NCBI GenBank assembly: GCA_014529385.2
Contig: CM043958.1
Span: forward strand, 142,966,734-143,030,733
Source: Adiantum capillus-veneris
Lineage: Eukaryota > Streptophyta > Polypodiopsida > Polypodiales > Pteridaceae
Direction of reading: 5' to 3'
DNA: 64,000 nucleotides
This document shows, piece after piece, positions 21,084 to 32,809 of the stretch. The first letter of the stretch is position 1. Each line of letters opens with the position of its first letter. Under the pieces are notes generated by a model. That model saw nothing but the letters and a program-made list of their open reading frames with translations, ran no database searches and was not told the DNA's origin. A program made the position numbers and the translations under genes.

Positions 21084-24055
21084 GAGCCAATCATAAACCC
21101 GTAGGACTCATGGGCCAAGCTTTTAGGGAGAGCCTTGTACCTTCAAAAGAGTGCTCTGATGATTCCACAAAGAGATCCAGACATGTCGCGCCTAAAAAAC
21201 CCTCATTCGACTGAGTGTAGAAACCCAGATTTCCTTAGATTTCCCCCAAAGGAGAGGCAAGAGGGCGAACAATTCTTGGGAGGCCACAAATGGGGGGGGG
21301 GGGGGGGGGTGGATAATCTGCCAGCCTACTAGGGGAGGGGCTACCGGGCCTCCCTCTCCAAGATTTGGCCCATGCACTTTACCCACACCATTTGCAAATC
21401 TAACAACACAACCATCCTTCCCACCCGGCCAATGGTCACTGCATGCATTCCTTGTGCAGGCTATAGGGGAATTGTAGAGAAGCTCCTCCCAGCCCATCAT
21501 AAAAATGTGGTTACCATGATAGAAAATTATATCTTAAGGAATCCTCAAAAAATTGGTGTTCTTACATTTCAAAGGCATGTGGATCTATTAAAGAAAAAAA
21601 ATGGGCAAATAAGTTAATGGAGGGATTGTTCTTGGGGGCTCCAAAACCCCTCTATATAACATGCATTTAAGGAGTATTTTAAAAATATCTTTGTTAACAT
21701 GTGTCATGAATAAAATCAAGCCTATTTTATTAAAATAAATTGGTTATTCTCCATACTGGATTTAAAAGCTCTCTCCTATTAATGGTTTTGTCATACCTAA
21801 ACCTTTGAAATAAAAGAACCCGTCATTGTAGTTATTCAACATGATTTGTAATGTACCTCAGTAATTTATTTTCATTAAATTTGTGTCTACTCAAGAGTTT
21901 TTTTTAAAGAGTTTAGGGAATTATAGATCCTACTAATAATTGGGGCTTTGTCTAAGATAATTGATTCTTAATTCAAAAAACATTGTATGTGGAGTTATTT
22001 TTATTTTATTATGTAGATCTTAGGGAAAAAGTGAACGTCTAGAAGCCCCTACTTTTAGAAAAGTGGGTATCAATTATGTTGCCCTTCAAGAACCAAGAGA
22101 AAAGGACTATAAAAAGAGAGTTCAATACAAGCTTGTAGATAAACTAGAGGACAAGTAAAGTTGACTACATGAAAGCCAAAGATGTGCGCAACATGTAGCC
22201 AAAATTAGCAATGTGCAAGGTAGGGAGACAAAAAACATGTGCCAATAGTAATGCATCGTGGAAGCCTATACAAAGGGACAAATGGAAACACGAGAGAGAG
22301 AGAGAGAGAGAGAACTCTACAACAAAGCTTATGGTTAACCACAAAGTAGCTAACTAATGACTTAAACCTTATTATTATCTATATCCTCAAAATAATGTGC
22401 GGTTAAAGTTGAATTTTTATTTACCAAAATTAAGCCATGTGTAGAATAAGTATATGAAGGAAAATCTAGAATTAGTTACATATTACAAACACGTGCACTA
22501 GTAATTAAATAATAGAATCCCTTTTTTCCTTGATTTTATTTACAATAATCACCCTCCATGTTTTTACAAATTTTCCCTTTCTTTACCATTGAAAGTGGTA
22601 TCTGAAGCATGGGTTCTTTCCACTTTTGGTTGTGTATACGCTAGGATGTGCTCGTAGCTATATAGAATCATATATCTATGTTTTTTCCAAATTTTCTCCC
22701 ATCAAAACCTTTGGGTCATTGACCTGTCTTGTGGTGTAGGAATCTTACATCCATGATTGTAAATGATAGAGTCCTCCCTCACTTCTATTTCCAGTATCCT
22801 TGTTTCTTTAGATTGGAGTAAGGTGTAGTCAATGGAATCTAAGGAAAAAGGAATTCCTAACTATCAAGTCACATACATGTCTAGGTTGGGCCCCCTATAT
22901 GATTATAGCATGTACCCCTCAAGAGATTGATTGATAAGTGCTCTTGAAAAATAACATGCTTGAGATTTTGGCCTACATTATTTCCAACTTAGGATCTTTT
23001 TGTAAAAAACCGAAATTTCTTGACAAGTTTCATGTTTAGAATGCTTTCCCTTGGAGTGCAATGACTAATAATGGATACACTCATGTATGACTCTGTGGGT
23101 CAATCTAGAGAGTCTTTTAGCACACTTTTGTACAGTTTCATGCAATGTATGCATATGCAGATACAGCTTGAGCTAGGTATAGATCATTTTGATAGAAAAT
23201 TTAGAGGTTTGTAGGTGTTTTTGGGTACGTATAGGTCCATAGAGCCGCTTGTTCAGGAGTAAGTTGTTTTGCCATGCTTTTGGAAATTGATGTACACCAC
23301 ATGTGTGTTTTGATACTAATACACTGAGTGTCTATTTATTCTTTATGCAATTCTGGTGAGATTTTTGAGTTTTTCTTAGATTCTCACCATGTTTTATGTG
23401 TATCTATAGTTTACTCTCTAGTGGTTTAGTGATTGAGTTTAGACTCTCACTTTTATAGGTTTTGTCAACTGCATATGCTTGTGTGGATATAGATTACACG
23501 GATTCAGAGGCTTCATAGTTTTTTGGAGATCTTTGCAGGCGGTTTTCTTGTGGGATGCATTTTTAGCATGTTTTCTCATTGCTTGGGTATATGGTTATGT
23601 GCTTTATGCTTGGTTGAGTTGTTTGACCCATATTACATACCATTAGATTTTAGATTGAGGAGTTGTTTTATGTATATGCAAGCATCTATTTTGATGTGAT
23701 TGATCATGATTTTGATGATTGTGTAGTGGTCAATTAATTTCCCACTTTGACATTCATTTATAGCAGTAAAAATGTGACGGCTCAAAGTCTACAGTGATGA
23801 CTTTTGAGAGACAGTGGTCTCGTAGTTGCTGTGCTTACCTCATTTAGACTCTAGTATCTTCCAAAAAAGTGTACATGATTAAACCACATCTTGAGGAGAG
23901 TATTTGTGGGGAACTCTTTAAAAAGTAATGTTCTATTTGGAACTTTTTTTGGTGGGAATCCATGCAAAGTGTGGTATACAAAGACTCTAGTTACATGATG
24001 ATGTGAACTATGAACATGTCTTGTGTAACAAAATTTGGAATAAATAGACTATCAT
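21084..24055. other. long stretch without a recognisable gene
   Basis: Short open frames only, none with a known domain. Landmarks are a run of about 19 G at 21292-21310, (GA)n at 22293-22313 and a primer-binding-like site at 22596. Much of it is probably old retrotransposon sequence, but I cannot show that. Confidence 0.45.
22596..22612 (+). promoter_or_regulatory. primer-binding-like site, possible LTR boundary
   Basis: TGGTATCTGAAGCATGG resembles the copia primer site TGGTATCAGAGC. It is preceded by TTTACCATTGAAAG, in which the CA could be an LTR end. No partner LTR was recognised. Confidence 0.35.
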
Positions 24056-24281
24056 TGTTGGAAATGGAGTTGTAGGGAAACACATACAACTTGGAGAAGA
24101 TGAAGAAGCTCAAGGAACACAATAGAGATTATGTATTGCTTAGTGCACAATGGAAAGATAAGTTAGCCCTAGAATGATGGGCATATAAGGCACGAAGGGA
24201 AAAATCTCCTAATGAGGGAGAAAATTCCATGAAGGTCTTAAATGTGTTCACATACATCACTACGGCATATGTATGGTAACA
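24056..24281 (-). repeat. 3' LTR of copia B/D (family 1)
   Basis: On the minus strand it runs from TGTTACCATACATATGCC to CATTTCCAACA (226 bp, TG...CA). It matches the LTRs of elements A and C. A CAGGGGGGATG polypurine tract abuts it (24282-24293). Confidence 0.85.
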
Positions 24282-24283
24282 CA

Positions 24284-25151
24284 TCCCCCCTGGGAGTGAT
24301 GTGATGAACAAGAGATGGCAGCTACTATAGGAAAGTGCCATGCCATGATCAATCCAAAAATGGAAGCAAGGCCAAGGCTTTGCAAAAAGCTTTGAGCTTA
24401 TCACAAGGCAATGCCTTTGTGAACAAAGATGCAAGGTTGTTGAATGTTGTCACATATGCCAAGATGATCTCTCCTATGGAGAGTATCTCCCAAGCATAGT
24501 GATAATGCGCCTCAATGTGCTTTGTGTGAGCATGAAAAAATTGGTTTATCACAACTGCCAATTCCCTCTGACCGTCAGTGTAGATGATGATGGTAATATC
24601 ATGTCCAACATTGCAAATCATCCATAAGGCATATGAGCCATACACACTCAATTGTAGTTGTGTGAAGACTACCTTGTGCCTTGTCTCACAACTAGAAGTG
24701 GCCGCAGTAGGGTTCTTCTTCCTTGACCATGACAAGCATGAACAATTGAGCATGAAACAAAAACCATTTATGGACACTCATGTGTCATAACAACCAACCC
24801 AATCTGAGTCCAAAAAATCATGTAAATCTAGCAGCAATTATCCCCCCTTTGGAAAAATCAAGCCAAGATGTAAAGTGGCACTTAAGTACAAAAAATCCTC
24901 TTCACATCTTGCCAATGCTTAGACCTTGGGCTATGCATAAATCTACTGACCTATGAGACTGCAAACTAAATATCAGGCCTCATATTGCATACATAAATAA
25001 AGCATCCAACAACAGTCTGATAAAGAGTGACGTTGGCAAGAGCATCATCATGAAGACTCAATTTCAAATCTATTTCCATGGGAGTAGTAATAGGTTTGTG
25101 GTCCTCAAGTCCAAACTTACATAATAATGTCTCTATGTAGATTATTTGACT
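24284..25151 (-). pseudogene. copia reverse transcriptase tail and RNase H
   Basis: The minus strand reads YIETLLCKFGLEDHKPITTP near 25130-25070, then damaged sequence, then MSINGFCFMLNCSCLSWS and SSCETRHKVVFTQLQLSVYG. The RNase H end has a YTDGQRELAVV segment (the active-site TDN/TDS region), HTKHIEAHYHYAWEIL and LFTKALPCDKLKAFCKALAL, the usual copia Pol terminus. The frame 24777-24349 is open for 142 codons. The start of the region is broken by the nested insertion at 25152. Confidence 0.85.
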
Positions 25152-25183
25152 CTCAGTGGGTCCACTTGTAGGGTTAAGGAGGG

Positions 25184-25500
25184 TGGATTAGTGTTCCATT
25201 CATGCTAATGGCATGCTTTGGAGAGGTTAGTTTAGAGATTTACAGAGAGACTATTGCACAATACGATAGGGTATGATTCCAAAATGATAGACTTGATATT
25301 GTTCAGCAGAATGTGCCTCTATATAGGCTTATACAAATAGAAAACCTTTTGACACACGAGCACAAGATGTGGTTGCCTATGCACAAATATAAGTGGTTGT
25401 TCTTTACACAAAGGTTGGGAGAGGTTCTTCACATGGCTTGACACATGAGGTGGAAGGGGTTTTTCACACAACAGATACAACAAAACCTCACATCCCAACA
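25184..25500 (-). repeat. left LTR of element E
   Basis: Near-identical along its length to 27247-27562, beginning TGGATTAGTGTTCC and ending ATCCCAACA on the plus strand. Confidence 0.85.
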
Positions 25501-27246
25501 ATCCTCCCCTATGTGGGTTTTGGTTGCATATCACTCACACAATCTCCCCTCAAAACACACTACGGTGAGGCACACAATTCACAAGCCTCCCCTTGAACAC
25601 AAAGTTGTCTCCCCTAGACACAAAGGGTGTAGGCATACAAAACATCAAGGTGTAGGCACACACAAGCTTCCCCTGGTAAAAATAGAGGGTAAGGTACAAT
25701 TGAGAGAATGCTCACATTTTGATGTTGTTGTTGTTGTTATGGATGTTTTGCTCCAATGTAGAATGCAAAGGAAGACACAATGCACATATATGTATAGTGG
25801 AGGGAAAACCACATGGGAGAAATCCCTCGAATTATTTATGCTATGCACATGGATTCTAAACTATTTGGAATATGTTGGAGAATGTCCCCCAATATATGTC
25901 CCTTCATCTATCGAGCTTCGTGTGGGTCGTTCTTTCTTCATCATTTGCATGTTGATGTTGATTTTCTTCATTCTTGTTGTTGGTCTGTTCTGACAAAGAT
26001 GCAATCTTCGTGGTGAATGGAGTAAAATACACATACATTGCAATAGTGGTGCTCATCATTTGTGTGATGCTTGTGCGTGTGCGGGTGACTGGTGGTCTTA
26101 CCATATACATGATGTATAGGTAGTGTCTAGAACCCGTCTGCTTGGTGGTTGTGTATAAAAATATTTCATACATAGCGTGTAGTTCATATAGTGTGCTTAT
26201 TGGCTTGTAGCTTTGGAGGAGCATGAAGCTCCTGGGAAAAGGCTGAGATGGAGTTGGAGGTTTTTCGCATGTAGCCGAGTTTTGAGAGCTCCTTGCTATG
26301 GGAACAACTTCTTATTTTTATTATATACATATGTGTGTGTGTGTGTGTGTGTGTGTGTATTTAAGCAAAATAATATATACGTTGAATTTTGATGTCAAGC
26401 TACGAATAGGGATGGAAACAAGATGAGATTGATTAGATTCTCATAAGGTGGAGACTCCCGGAGGCACTACAACGAATGGTGGGCAGCATTGAGTTGAGTA
26501 TGTGGTGACGAGCAATAGCATCTGTGGGAAGGCCCACTATCTTGAGGCAAATAGGCACATAGCTAGTAGCCAGAGGGCAGGTTGGTGTGTACAATGAGGG
26601 CAAGAGTAGGACAATGGGTATAGTTTCATAGTGGGTAGCCAAATTTGCAGGTTGAGAGAGACGAGGACAAGGAAACATGCGGGCAAGGTGACTGGATTGC
26701 AGGCTGCGAAGTTTGGCAAGTTGTGGCTACAATGGGTAGGGATGATAGGTTGTGGGCCTGAAGCAAGCAGATTCAATGGCTTGGGAGATGCGAGGCCTGA
26801 GCTTGCTTTGATGGCTGAGTAGGAGTCAAATCTAGCTAAGGATAGTCCTGCCACTTTGTACTCGGAACAAGGGTTTGCAGGGTCAGGAAAATGGATGCTT
26901 TGGTGGGGCCAAGTTTAGGGAGCGTGTGTGGGTATACACATCTGCACTGTCGTTTGCGCATGTGTTGCAATGGTGTAGTAGTGTAGGCTCAACTTCAAGC
27001 TAGCTCATTGATGAAATACCTCCAAAAAAGAGACACTGACTTAATTTTAAAAAAAGGTATGTGAAGGAGATGGCTCCCACCACAAGCTTGTTTGATTTAT
27101 TTTTATAAAGTGTACTTGTTTTGGCTTTTAGGCCACACAAATACACACATACACACACATGGAAATTCAATTTGAGAGCTTTCTTTGGTTTCTCAAGTGG
27201 GCATGCTCATAGTGCATAATTTTGAGCCCTCAAGCTTAAGGTGGGG

Positions 27247-27562
27247 TGGATTAGTGTTCCATTCATGCTAATGGCATGTCTTGGAGAGGTTAGTGTAGAG
27301 CTTTGGAGAGAGACTATTGCACAATACAATAGGGTATAGTTGCAAAATGACAGACTTGATATTATTCAACAGAATGTGCCTCTATGTAGGCTTATACAAA
27401 TAGACAACCTTTTGACACATGAGCACAAGATGTGGCTGCTATGCACAAATACAAGTGGTTATTCTTTATACAAAGGTTGTAAGAGGTTCTTCACATGGAT
27501 TGACACATGAGGTAGAAGGGGTTGTTCACACAAGAGATGCAACAAAACTTCGCATCCCAACA
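27247..27562 (-). repeat. right LTR of element E
   Basis: Partner of 25184-25500. Differences are mostly single-base transitions and small indels. Confidence 0.85.
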
Positions 27563-27795
27563 CCACTTTCCAAAAATACCTAGCACGTGTATTCAAGAGA
27601 TATTTTTAAAACCTCTCTACACACACTTCATTATGAATTAAAAGACCACTGATCTTCCTTCATAAACCTATAAAATTTTTTATTTTTATTTTGAAACTCC
27701 TCTTGAACATGTAGTTTTGAAACTCTTTAGTATATTAAATACCTCTCCGAGTGAACTCACGTGCTTACTTACGTATTTTGAGGTGGAACCCTGAG

Positions 27796-29706
27796 GTTTG
27801 ACACATGTCAATACCACCATCACACTGCTTCAATTGTATGTCGAACTAATGATGGAACAATCCCAAGTCTTTCATCTTGAAAGTAGCATTCAAATCAGCC
27901 TTAAATTTAGTAATATGTGTCTCATTTGAGCTAGTAATCAGTAAATCATCAACATATGAATACATCACCCTCATGTTTCACATACAAAATAACTTCTATT
28001 GGACTGTTACAAAATCCTTGTTTTACCAAATGAGTGTCAGCTTTCTTATACCAAGCACGAGGAGATTGCTTAACCCATACAAAGCTTGCTTAGATTTACA
28101 CACTTTATCTTCTTGTCATTTCTTGATAAAACGATGAGGATGCATTACATAAATTTCCTCAAATACATCACCATCCAAGAAAGCACTAACAATGTCTGAT
28201 TGATGTACATCCCATCCAAAATGAGATGCCAATTTACATAGAAAACAAATAGTAGTCATACAGCAACTGGGAGAAAAATTCTCTTCATAATATATGTCTT
28301 TCTTCTATGCATAGCTTTTTGCAACAAGTCAAGCCTTATAGCGATCAATCTCACCATCCCTCTTATGTTTCAACTTGTAAACTCACTTTGTACCAATGGC
28401 CTTTTTCCTAGGATGAAAATCACATAAATTCCATGTGTCATTTTCTATAAGTGCATCATATTCTGATTGCATGGTAACCATCCAATTTTTTGCTTCATTA
28501 AAAGATAGAGATTCCTCCACATCACATAAAGTAGAAATAGCCAAAGCATAACAATTTGATGCATAAGATGCATGGAAATAATCTGAACGAATATGAATTG
28601 ACAAGGGTGCATCTAATTTATTGCCATGCAATGTATGCACCAGCCATTTTGGCATACCTCTAGCCTCCTCATTCTCAGCCCTTTCCACATCAAGTCCATC
28701 TACATCAGTGATAGGCTGATCAATATTATTTGTAGAAATCCCCATAGGCTATACATTTACCTCATTGAAATTACATCTAGGTTTGCACCATTAAAAATAT
28801 TGTCATAAATTTCCTATGAGCTTACATTATTGTCTCTAGTACATGACAACGAAGGGTAAACAGAATCTTCCACAAACACAATATCTTGTGAGACCAAGAT
28901 TTTTTTTTTTGGATGGTATAACTTGTATTCTTTGCTTTTAGTACTGTTACCAACAAAAATGCATTTAACATCCTTATCATCCAATTTTTTACACTATGTT
29001 TGTAACTCCAAAGAATAAGCTAAACAATTAAAAATTCATATGTGATCAATAGATGGCTTCTTATCATGCCATGCTTTATGAGGAGTCATATATTACAAAG
29101 CTTTTGGAGGACACATGATAGCCTCAAGCCAAAACAAGTGTGGCAAATCTTTACTCTTGACCATACATCATGCCATTTTCATAAGAAACCTATTTTTCCT
29201 TTCAGTAACACCATTATGCTGAGGTGTATACGGCACTATACATTGGTGTTTTATCCCACGACTAGCCAAAAATGCATTAAGCTCATAAGACGGAGGGTGC
29301 CCATGGTACATTTAAAGACATTTTTAGCCATAGCTAGAAATTTCTTGAAGCACATAAACACTTTAGACTTAGCTTTAAGTGGATACACCCATGCATACTT
29401 GGAGTAATTATTAATGAAAGTCACGAAGTAGAGATAATTGCCTAAGGATGGAGTTTGCATAGGCCCACAAACATCACTCTGCACAAGTTGCAATCTACAT
29501 GAAGCCCTTACTGAACCATCTTTTGAAACCTTCAAATGTTTCATTTTACCCAAAATAGAGCCTTCAAAAACATGCTTCATAGATTCTTCAAGAGGCAACA
29601 AAGAAGAAACCATATCAAATTTTTGCAAACGTAGCAAACTGGTAAAATTTAGATGCCCAAAACGTGCATGCCAAAGATTTGCATTCAAAACAACCTTGAA
29701 ATCCAC
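27796..29706 (-). pseudogene. copia integrase and reverse transcriptase (element D part)
   Basis: The pre-integrase region reads LWHARFGHLN. The second zinc pair expected as CEGCILGK is FEGSILGK, so two zinc ligands are lost. The integrase core follows with SDVCGPMQTPSLGNYLYFVT and WVYPLKAKSKVF (29500-29300). The integrase C-terminal region and KDDKDVKCIF appear around 28980. Reverse transcriptase begins near 28745 with SFNEAKNWMVTMQSEYDALI and IGTK, and proceeds through a damaged GLKQSPRAWY-like segment near 28060 and the catalytic loop region near 27920. Many stops and frameshifts. The plus-strand copy at 30437 has the same order with an intact YVDDL. Confidence 0.85.
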
Positions 29707-30081
29707 AACTGTATTTGCAAAATTTTGTGTTTTGCAACTGAACCATTCTCTGCCATCTTTAGATTGAACAAGTGCTTCATAAGAAATACCTTATTGGATG
29801 CCGACGGTTTCTCGTAGAAGTCGTCAAGTGACTTCATCAAGTCCTCCGTGATCTTCATCTCTGAAACATTGAAGGCCACCGTTGAAACCAAAATTAACCG
29901 GATTGTTCCCAGCGCCTTTCGATCAAGGACATCCATGCTTCATCTGCCATTGCTGCGGGTTTCTTCACAAGACCGCCTAGTGGCATCTTCTAATGTTGGT
30001 AGTCTTCAATTTGCATCTTCCAATGTTGGTAGTTTTTGCCATTGAACTTCTCAATCTTGAGCTTCCCTTCCTCCGCCATAA
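29690..30081 (-). pseudogene. copia gag, N-terminal part
   Basis: From ATG at 30081-30079 the minus strand reads MAEEGKLKIEKFNGKNYQHW, a standard copia Gag start, then a stop and a frameshift near 29940. In the next frame come LDRKALGTIRLILVSTVAFN and EKPSASNKVFLMKHLFNLKM (UBN2/Gag). The sequence then jumps from GSVAKH straight to the pre-integrase region near 29705. The zinc knuckle and protease are therefore deleted. Confidence 0.83.
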
Positions 30082-30138
30082 CTCCCACTCAATTCAAGGA
30101 ATCCTTTCCTTGAGATAATTTAGCTACGAGCAAACCTT

Positions 30139-30150
30139 GCTCTGATACCA
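30139..30150 (-). promoter_or_regulatory. primer-binding site of copia D
   Basis: TGGTATCAGAGC on the minus strand, the standard initiator-Met tRNA primer site of plant copia elements, two bases from the LTR end. Confidence 0.85.
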
Positions 30151-30152
30151 GT

Positions 30153-30239
30153 TGTTAGGAAGTAAGACGTAGCTAAATAGATTTGTGAGTAGATTACTTA
30201 ATGGAGAGAGATAGATTTCACACACAAGAGATTATAGAT

Positions 30240-30288
<49 letters not shown>

Positions 30289-30430
30289 CACGATATATGT
30301 GGTTCACCGAATGTGGGCTACGTCCACGGGAAAGCAGCCACTCAATGGCTTTAGTACTTGAGAACAAGAAGTAGTTTACAAAGGGATTATACCCTTAATA
30401 GAGCTCCCACCTTGCTTCACTCTCACCACA
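30153..30430 (-). repeat. 5' LTR of copia D (family 2)
   Basis: On the minus strand it runs TGTGGTGAGAGTGAAGC...CTTACTTCCTAACA, 278 bp with TG...CA ends. It contains GGTGAACCACATATATCGTG, a phrase of the kind common in plant copia LTRs. An internal (GA)n of over 40 bp sits at 30241-30284. It does not resemble the LTR at the other end of the element. Confidence 0.8.
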
Positions 30431-30436
30431 TGCAGG

Positions 30437-32730
30437 TTGCAACTTGTGCATAGTGATGTTTGTGGGCCCATGCAAACTCCGTCCTTGGGCAATTACCTGT
30501 ACTTTGTGACTTTCATTGATGATTACCCCAGCATGCATGGGTATTTCCTCTTAAAGCTAAGTCCAAAGTTTATGTGCTTAAAACAATTTTTGGCTATGAC
30601 TGAAAATGTCTTGAAATGTACTATGGACACCCTCCATTCCAATCAAAGAGGGGGAGTACATGTCTCATGAATTTAATGCACTAGTCGTGGGATAAAACAT
30701 CAATGTACAATGCCTTATACACCTCAACAAAATGGTGTTACCGAGAGGAAAAAAGGTCAATTACAAAAATGGCACGCTGTATGGTCAAAAGTCAAGCTTT
30801 GTTGCATTTGTTTTGGCTCGAGGCCATGATATGTGCCACTTATGTACTAAACAGGTGTGCTACAACAGCTTTGCAGTCTAATACTTTTCATGAAGCATGG
30901 TTTGATAGAAAGCCTTTGATTGAGCACATGCGTGTTTTTGGTTGTTTGGTATATGCTTTGGTGCCGAAAACACAACACAGAAAATTGGATGATAAGGCTG
31001 TCAAATGTATTTTTGGTGGTTATAGTGCTAAAAGAAAAGGTTACGGGTTGTATCATCTTCAAACAAAGCGTATTCTAGTTTCACGGGATGTTCTCTTTGT
31101 GGAAGATTCTATTCAGCCCTTGTTGTCATGTATTAGAGAGAGTAATGTAAGCTCATAGGACATTTATGACATTACATGTTGTTGAGGAACCTCTATCTTT
31201 TGATGAAGCACAAAATTCAAAAAATTGGATAGTTGCCATGCAATCAAAATATGATATAGAAAATGACAAATGGACTTTATGTGATTTGTCTTCTAGAAAA
31301 AAGGTCATTGGTACAAAGTGGGTTTACAATTTGAAACGCAAGCCGGATGATGAGATTGATCGCTATAAGGCTCAACTTGTTGCAAAGGGTTATGCACAAC
31401 AAAAAGGCATAGATAATGAAGAGACTTTTTCTCCCACTTGTCGTATGACTATTGTGCATTTTCTATGTGCATAGGTAGCTCATTTTGGTTGGGATGTACG
31501 TCAATCATACATTGTTACTGCTTTCTTGAATGATGACAAATTTGAGGAAGTTTATGTAACATAGCCTCCCGGTTTTGTCAAGAAAGGACAAGAGGATAAA
31601 GTGTGTAGATGTAAGAGGGCTTTGTATGGGTTGAAGCAATCTCCTCGTGCTTGGTATGAGAAAGTTTACACTCATTTGGTCAAACGAGGCTTTCGTAACA
31701 GTCCAACAAAAAGCACATTGCATGTAAAGCGTGAGGGTGATGTACTTCTCATTGTGGTTCTTTACGTGGATGATTTACTGATCACTAGACCAAATGAGAG
31801 ACATATTGTTGAATTTCAGGCTGATTTGAATGTTACTTTCAAGATAAAAGATTTGGGGCTATTGCATCATTACTTGGGTATATAGTTTAAGTAGTGTGAT
31901 GGTGGTATTGCCTTATGTCAGATCAAAAGTTACATAGAGACATTGCTATGTAAGATTGGACTTGAGGATTGGAAATCTATTGCCACTCCCATGGAAACAG
32001 GTTTGCCGATGTCACTCTTTACCAAACTGATGTTGGCTTGAGGACTTGAGGATCTTGCCGATGTCACTCTTTACCAAACTGATGTTGACTGCCTCATTTA
32101 TGTATGCAACATGACGCTGGATATTCAGTTTGCAGTCTCACAGGTCAACAAATTTATGCATAACCGAGGGTCTAAGCATTTTGTCAAGAGGACTTTTTGC
32201 TACTTGAGTGGCACTTTACATCTTGGCTTGTTTTATCCCAAGGGGGGTCATTTCCGCCAGACTTACATGCTTTTTCGGACTCAAATTGGGCTGGTTGTTT
32301 TGACTCGTGAGTGTCCACAAGTGGTTTTTGTTTCATGCTTGTCAATTCATGTATATCATGGTTGAGCAAGAAGCAACCTACTATGGCCACTTCTAGTTGT
32401 GTCATTGAGTATAGGGAAGTCTTCACATCTACGGTTGAGTGTGTCTAGATTAGACACCTTATGGATGATTTGGGTGGTGGATAGTACAATGCCAACACTA
32501 TCTTCACTAATAGTCAGAGCGCATTGGCCGTTGCAAGGAACCTAGTTTTTCATTCTTGCACAAAGCACATTGAAGTGCATTACCACTATATCAAAGAGAG
32601 GCTCTGGGCAGGAGAGAAAGACTTATGTGCCAACACAGGAGAACTTTGCAAATCTTTTCACGAAGGCATTGTCTCATCAGAAGTTTGAATCTTTCCGCAA
32701 GGCTTTGGGCTTACTCCCCTTTGTGTGAAC
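30437..32730 (+). pseudogene. copia integrase-reverse transcriptase-RNase H
   Basis: Integrase is read from SDVCGPMQTPSLGNYLYFVT (30437) to TQHRKLDDKAVKCIFGGYS (31158). The reverse transcriptase begins at about 31166 with the linker region largely deleted: SFDEAQNSKNWIVAMQSKYD, IGTKWVYNLKRKPDDEIDRY, then ALYGLKQSPRAWYE and the catalytic LYVDDLLIT (31760-31785), ending LGLLHHYLGI. A deletion near 32005 removes part of the connection. RNase H follows in pieces: SALAVARNLVFHSCTKHIEV near 32517-32580. Stops occur at 31472, 31562 and 31885 among others. It is the best guide to the family in this window, but is not functional. Confidence 0.87.
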
Positions 32731-32809
32731 TGATCATGTCCTTAGAGCATGGCACTTCAATATACTCTATGTGCCAGCTCTCATTACTGCATCACTCCAT
32801 GGGGGGATT

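Larger units (their letters stand above)
25184..27562 (-). mobile_element. small non-coding LTR element E
   Basis: Direct repeats of 317 and 316 bp (25184-25500 and 27247-27562) flank 1.75 kb. On the minus strand the LTR runs TGTTGGGATG...ACTAATCCA. A purine-rich CATAGGGGAGGAT lies inside next to the left copy, which suggests minus orientation. The internal part has no recognisable gag or pol frame, so the element is non-autonomous (TRIM/LARD-like in style). A (GT)n tract lies at 26331-26358. No clear target duplication was seen. Confidence 0.72.
25152..27795. mobile_element. TIR-type DNA transposon relic inside copia B/D
   Basis: The left end reads CTCAGTGGGTCCACTTG and the right end, inverted, CTCAGGGTTCCACCTCA. 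They match apart from one gap and a few mismatches. The flanks are TTTGAC(T) at 25145-25151 and TTTGAC(A) at 27797-27803, a 6-8 bp target duplication that fits the exact point where the copia pol is split. Leaving out the LTR element it contains, the relic is only about 250 bp and has no coding region, so it is MITE-like. The class (hAT or Mutator-like) is not resolved. Confidence 0.55.
24056..30430 (-). mobile_element. Ty1/copia element B/D, minus strand, split by a nested insertion
   Basis: Reading right to left: LTR (30153-30430), primer-binding site (30139-30150), gag start (30081), integrase, reverse transcriptase up to 27796, insertion 25152-27795, then the rest of reverse transcriptase and RNase H (25151-24284), a purine tract and an LTR (24056-24281). 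The two pol halves join at one codon when compared with the uninterrupted copy at 30431-33038. The C-terminal half of Gag and the protease are deleted. The two outer LTRs are unlike each other, which a single element should not show; see findings. Confidence 0.8.

Noticed and set aside
21192-21500. Minus-strand 102-codon frame across the G tract
   Set aside because: Its centre is a Pro run from the poly-G tract, and the flanks have no recognisable domain.
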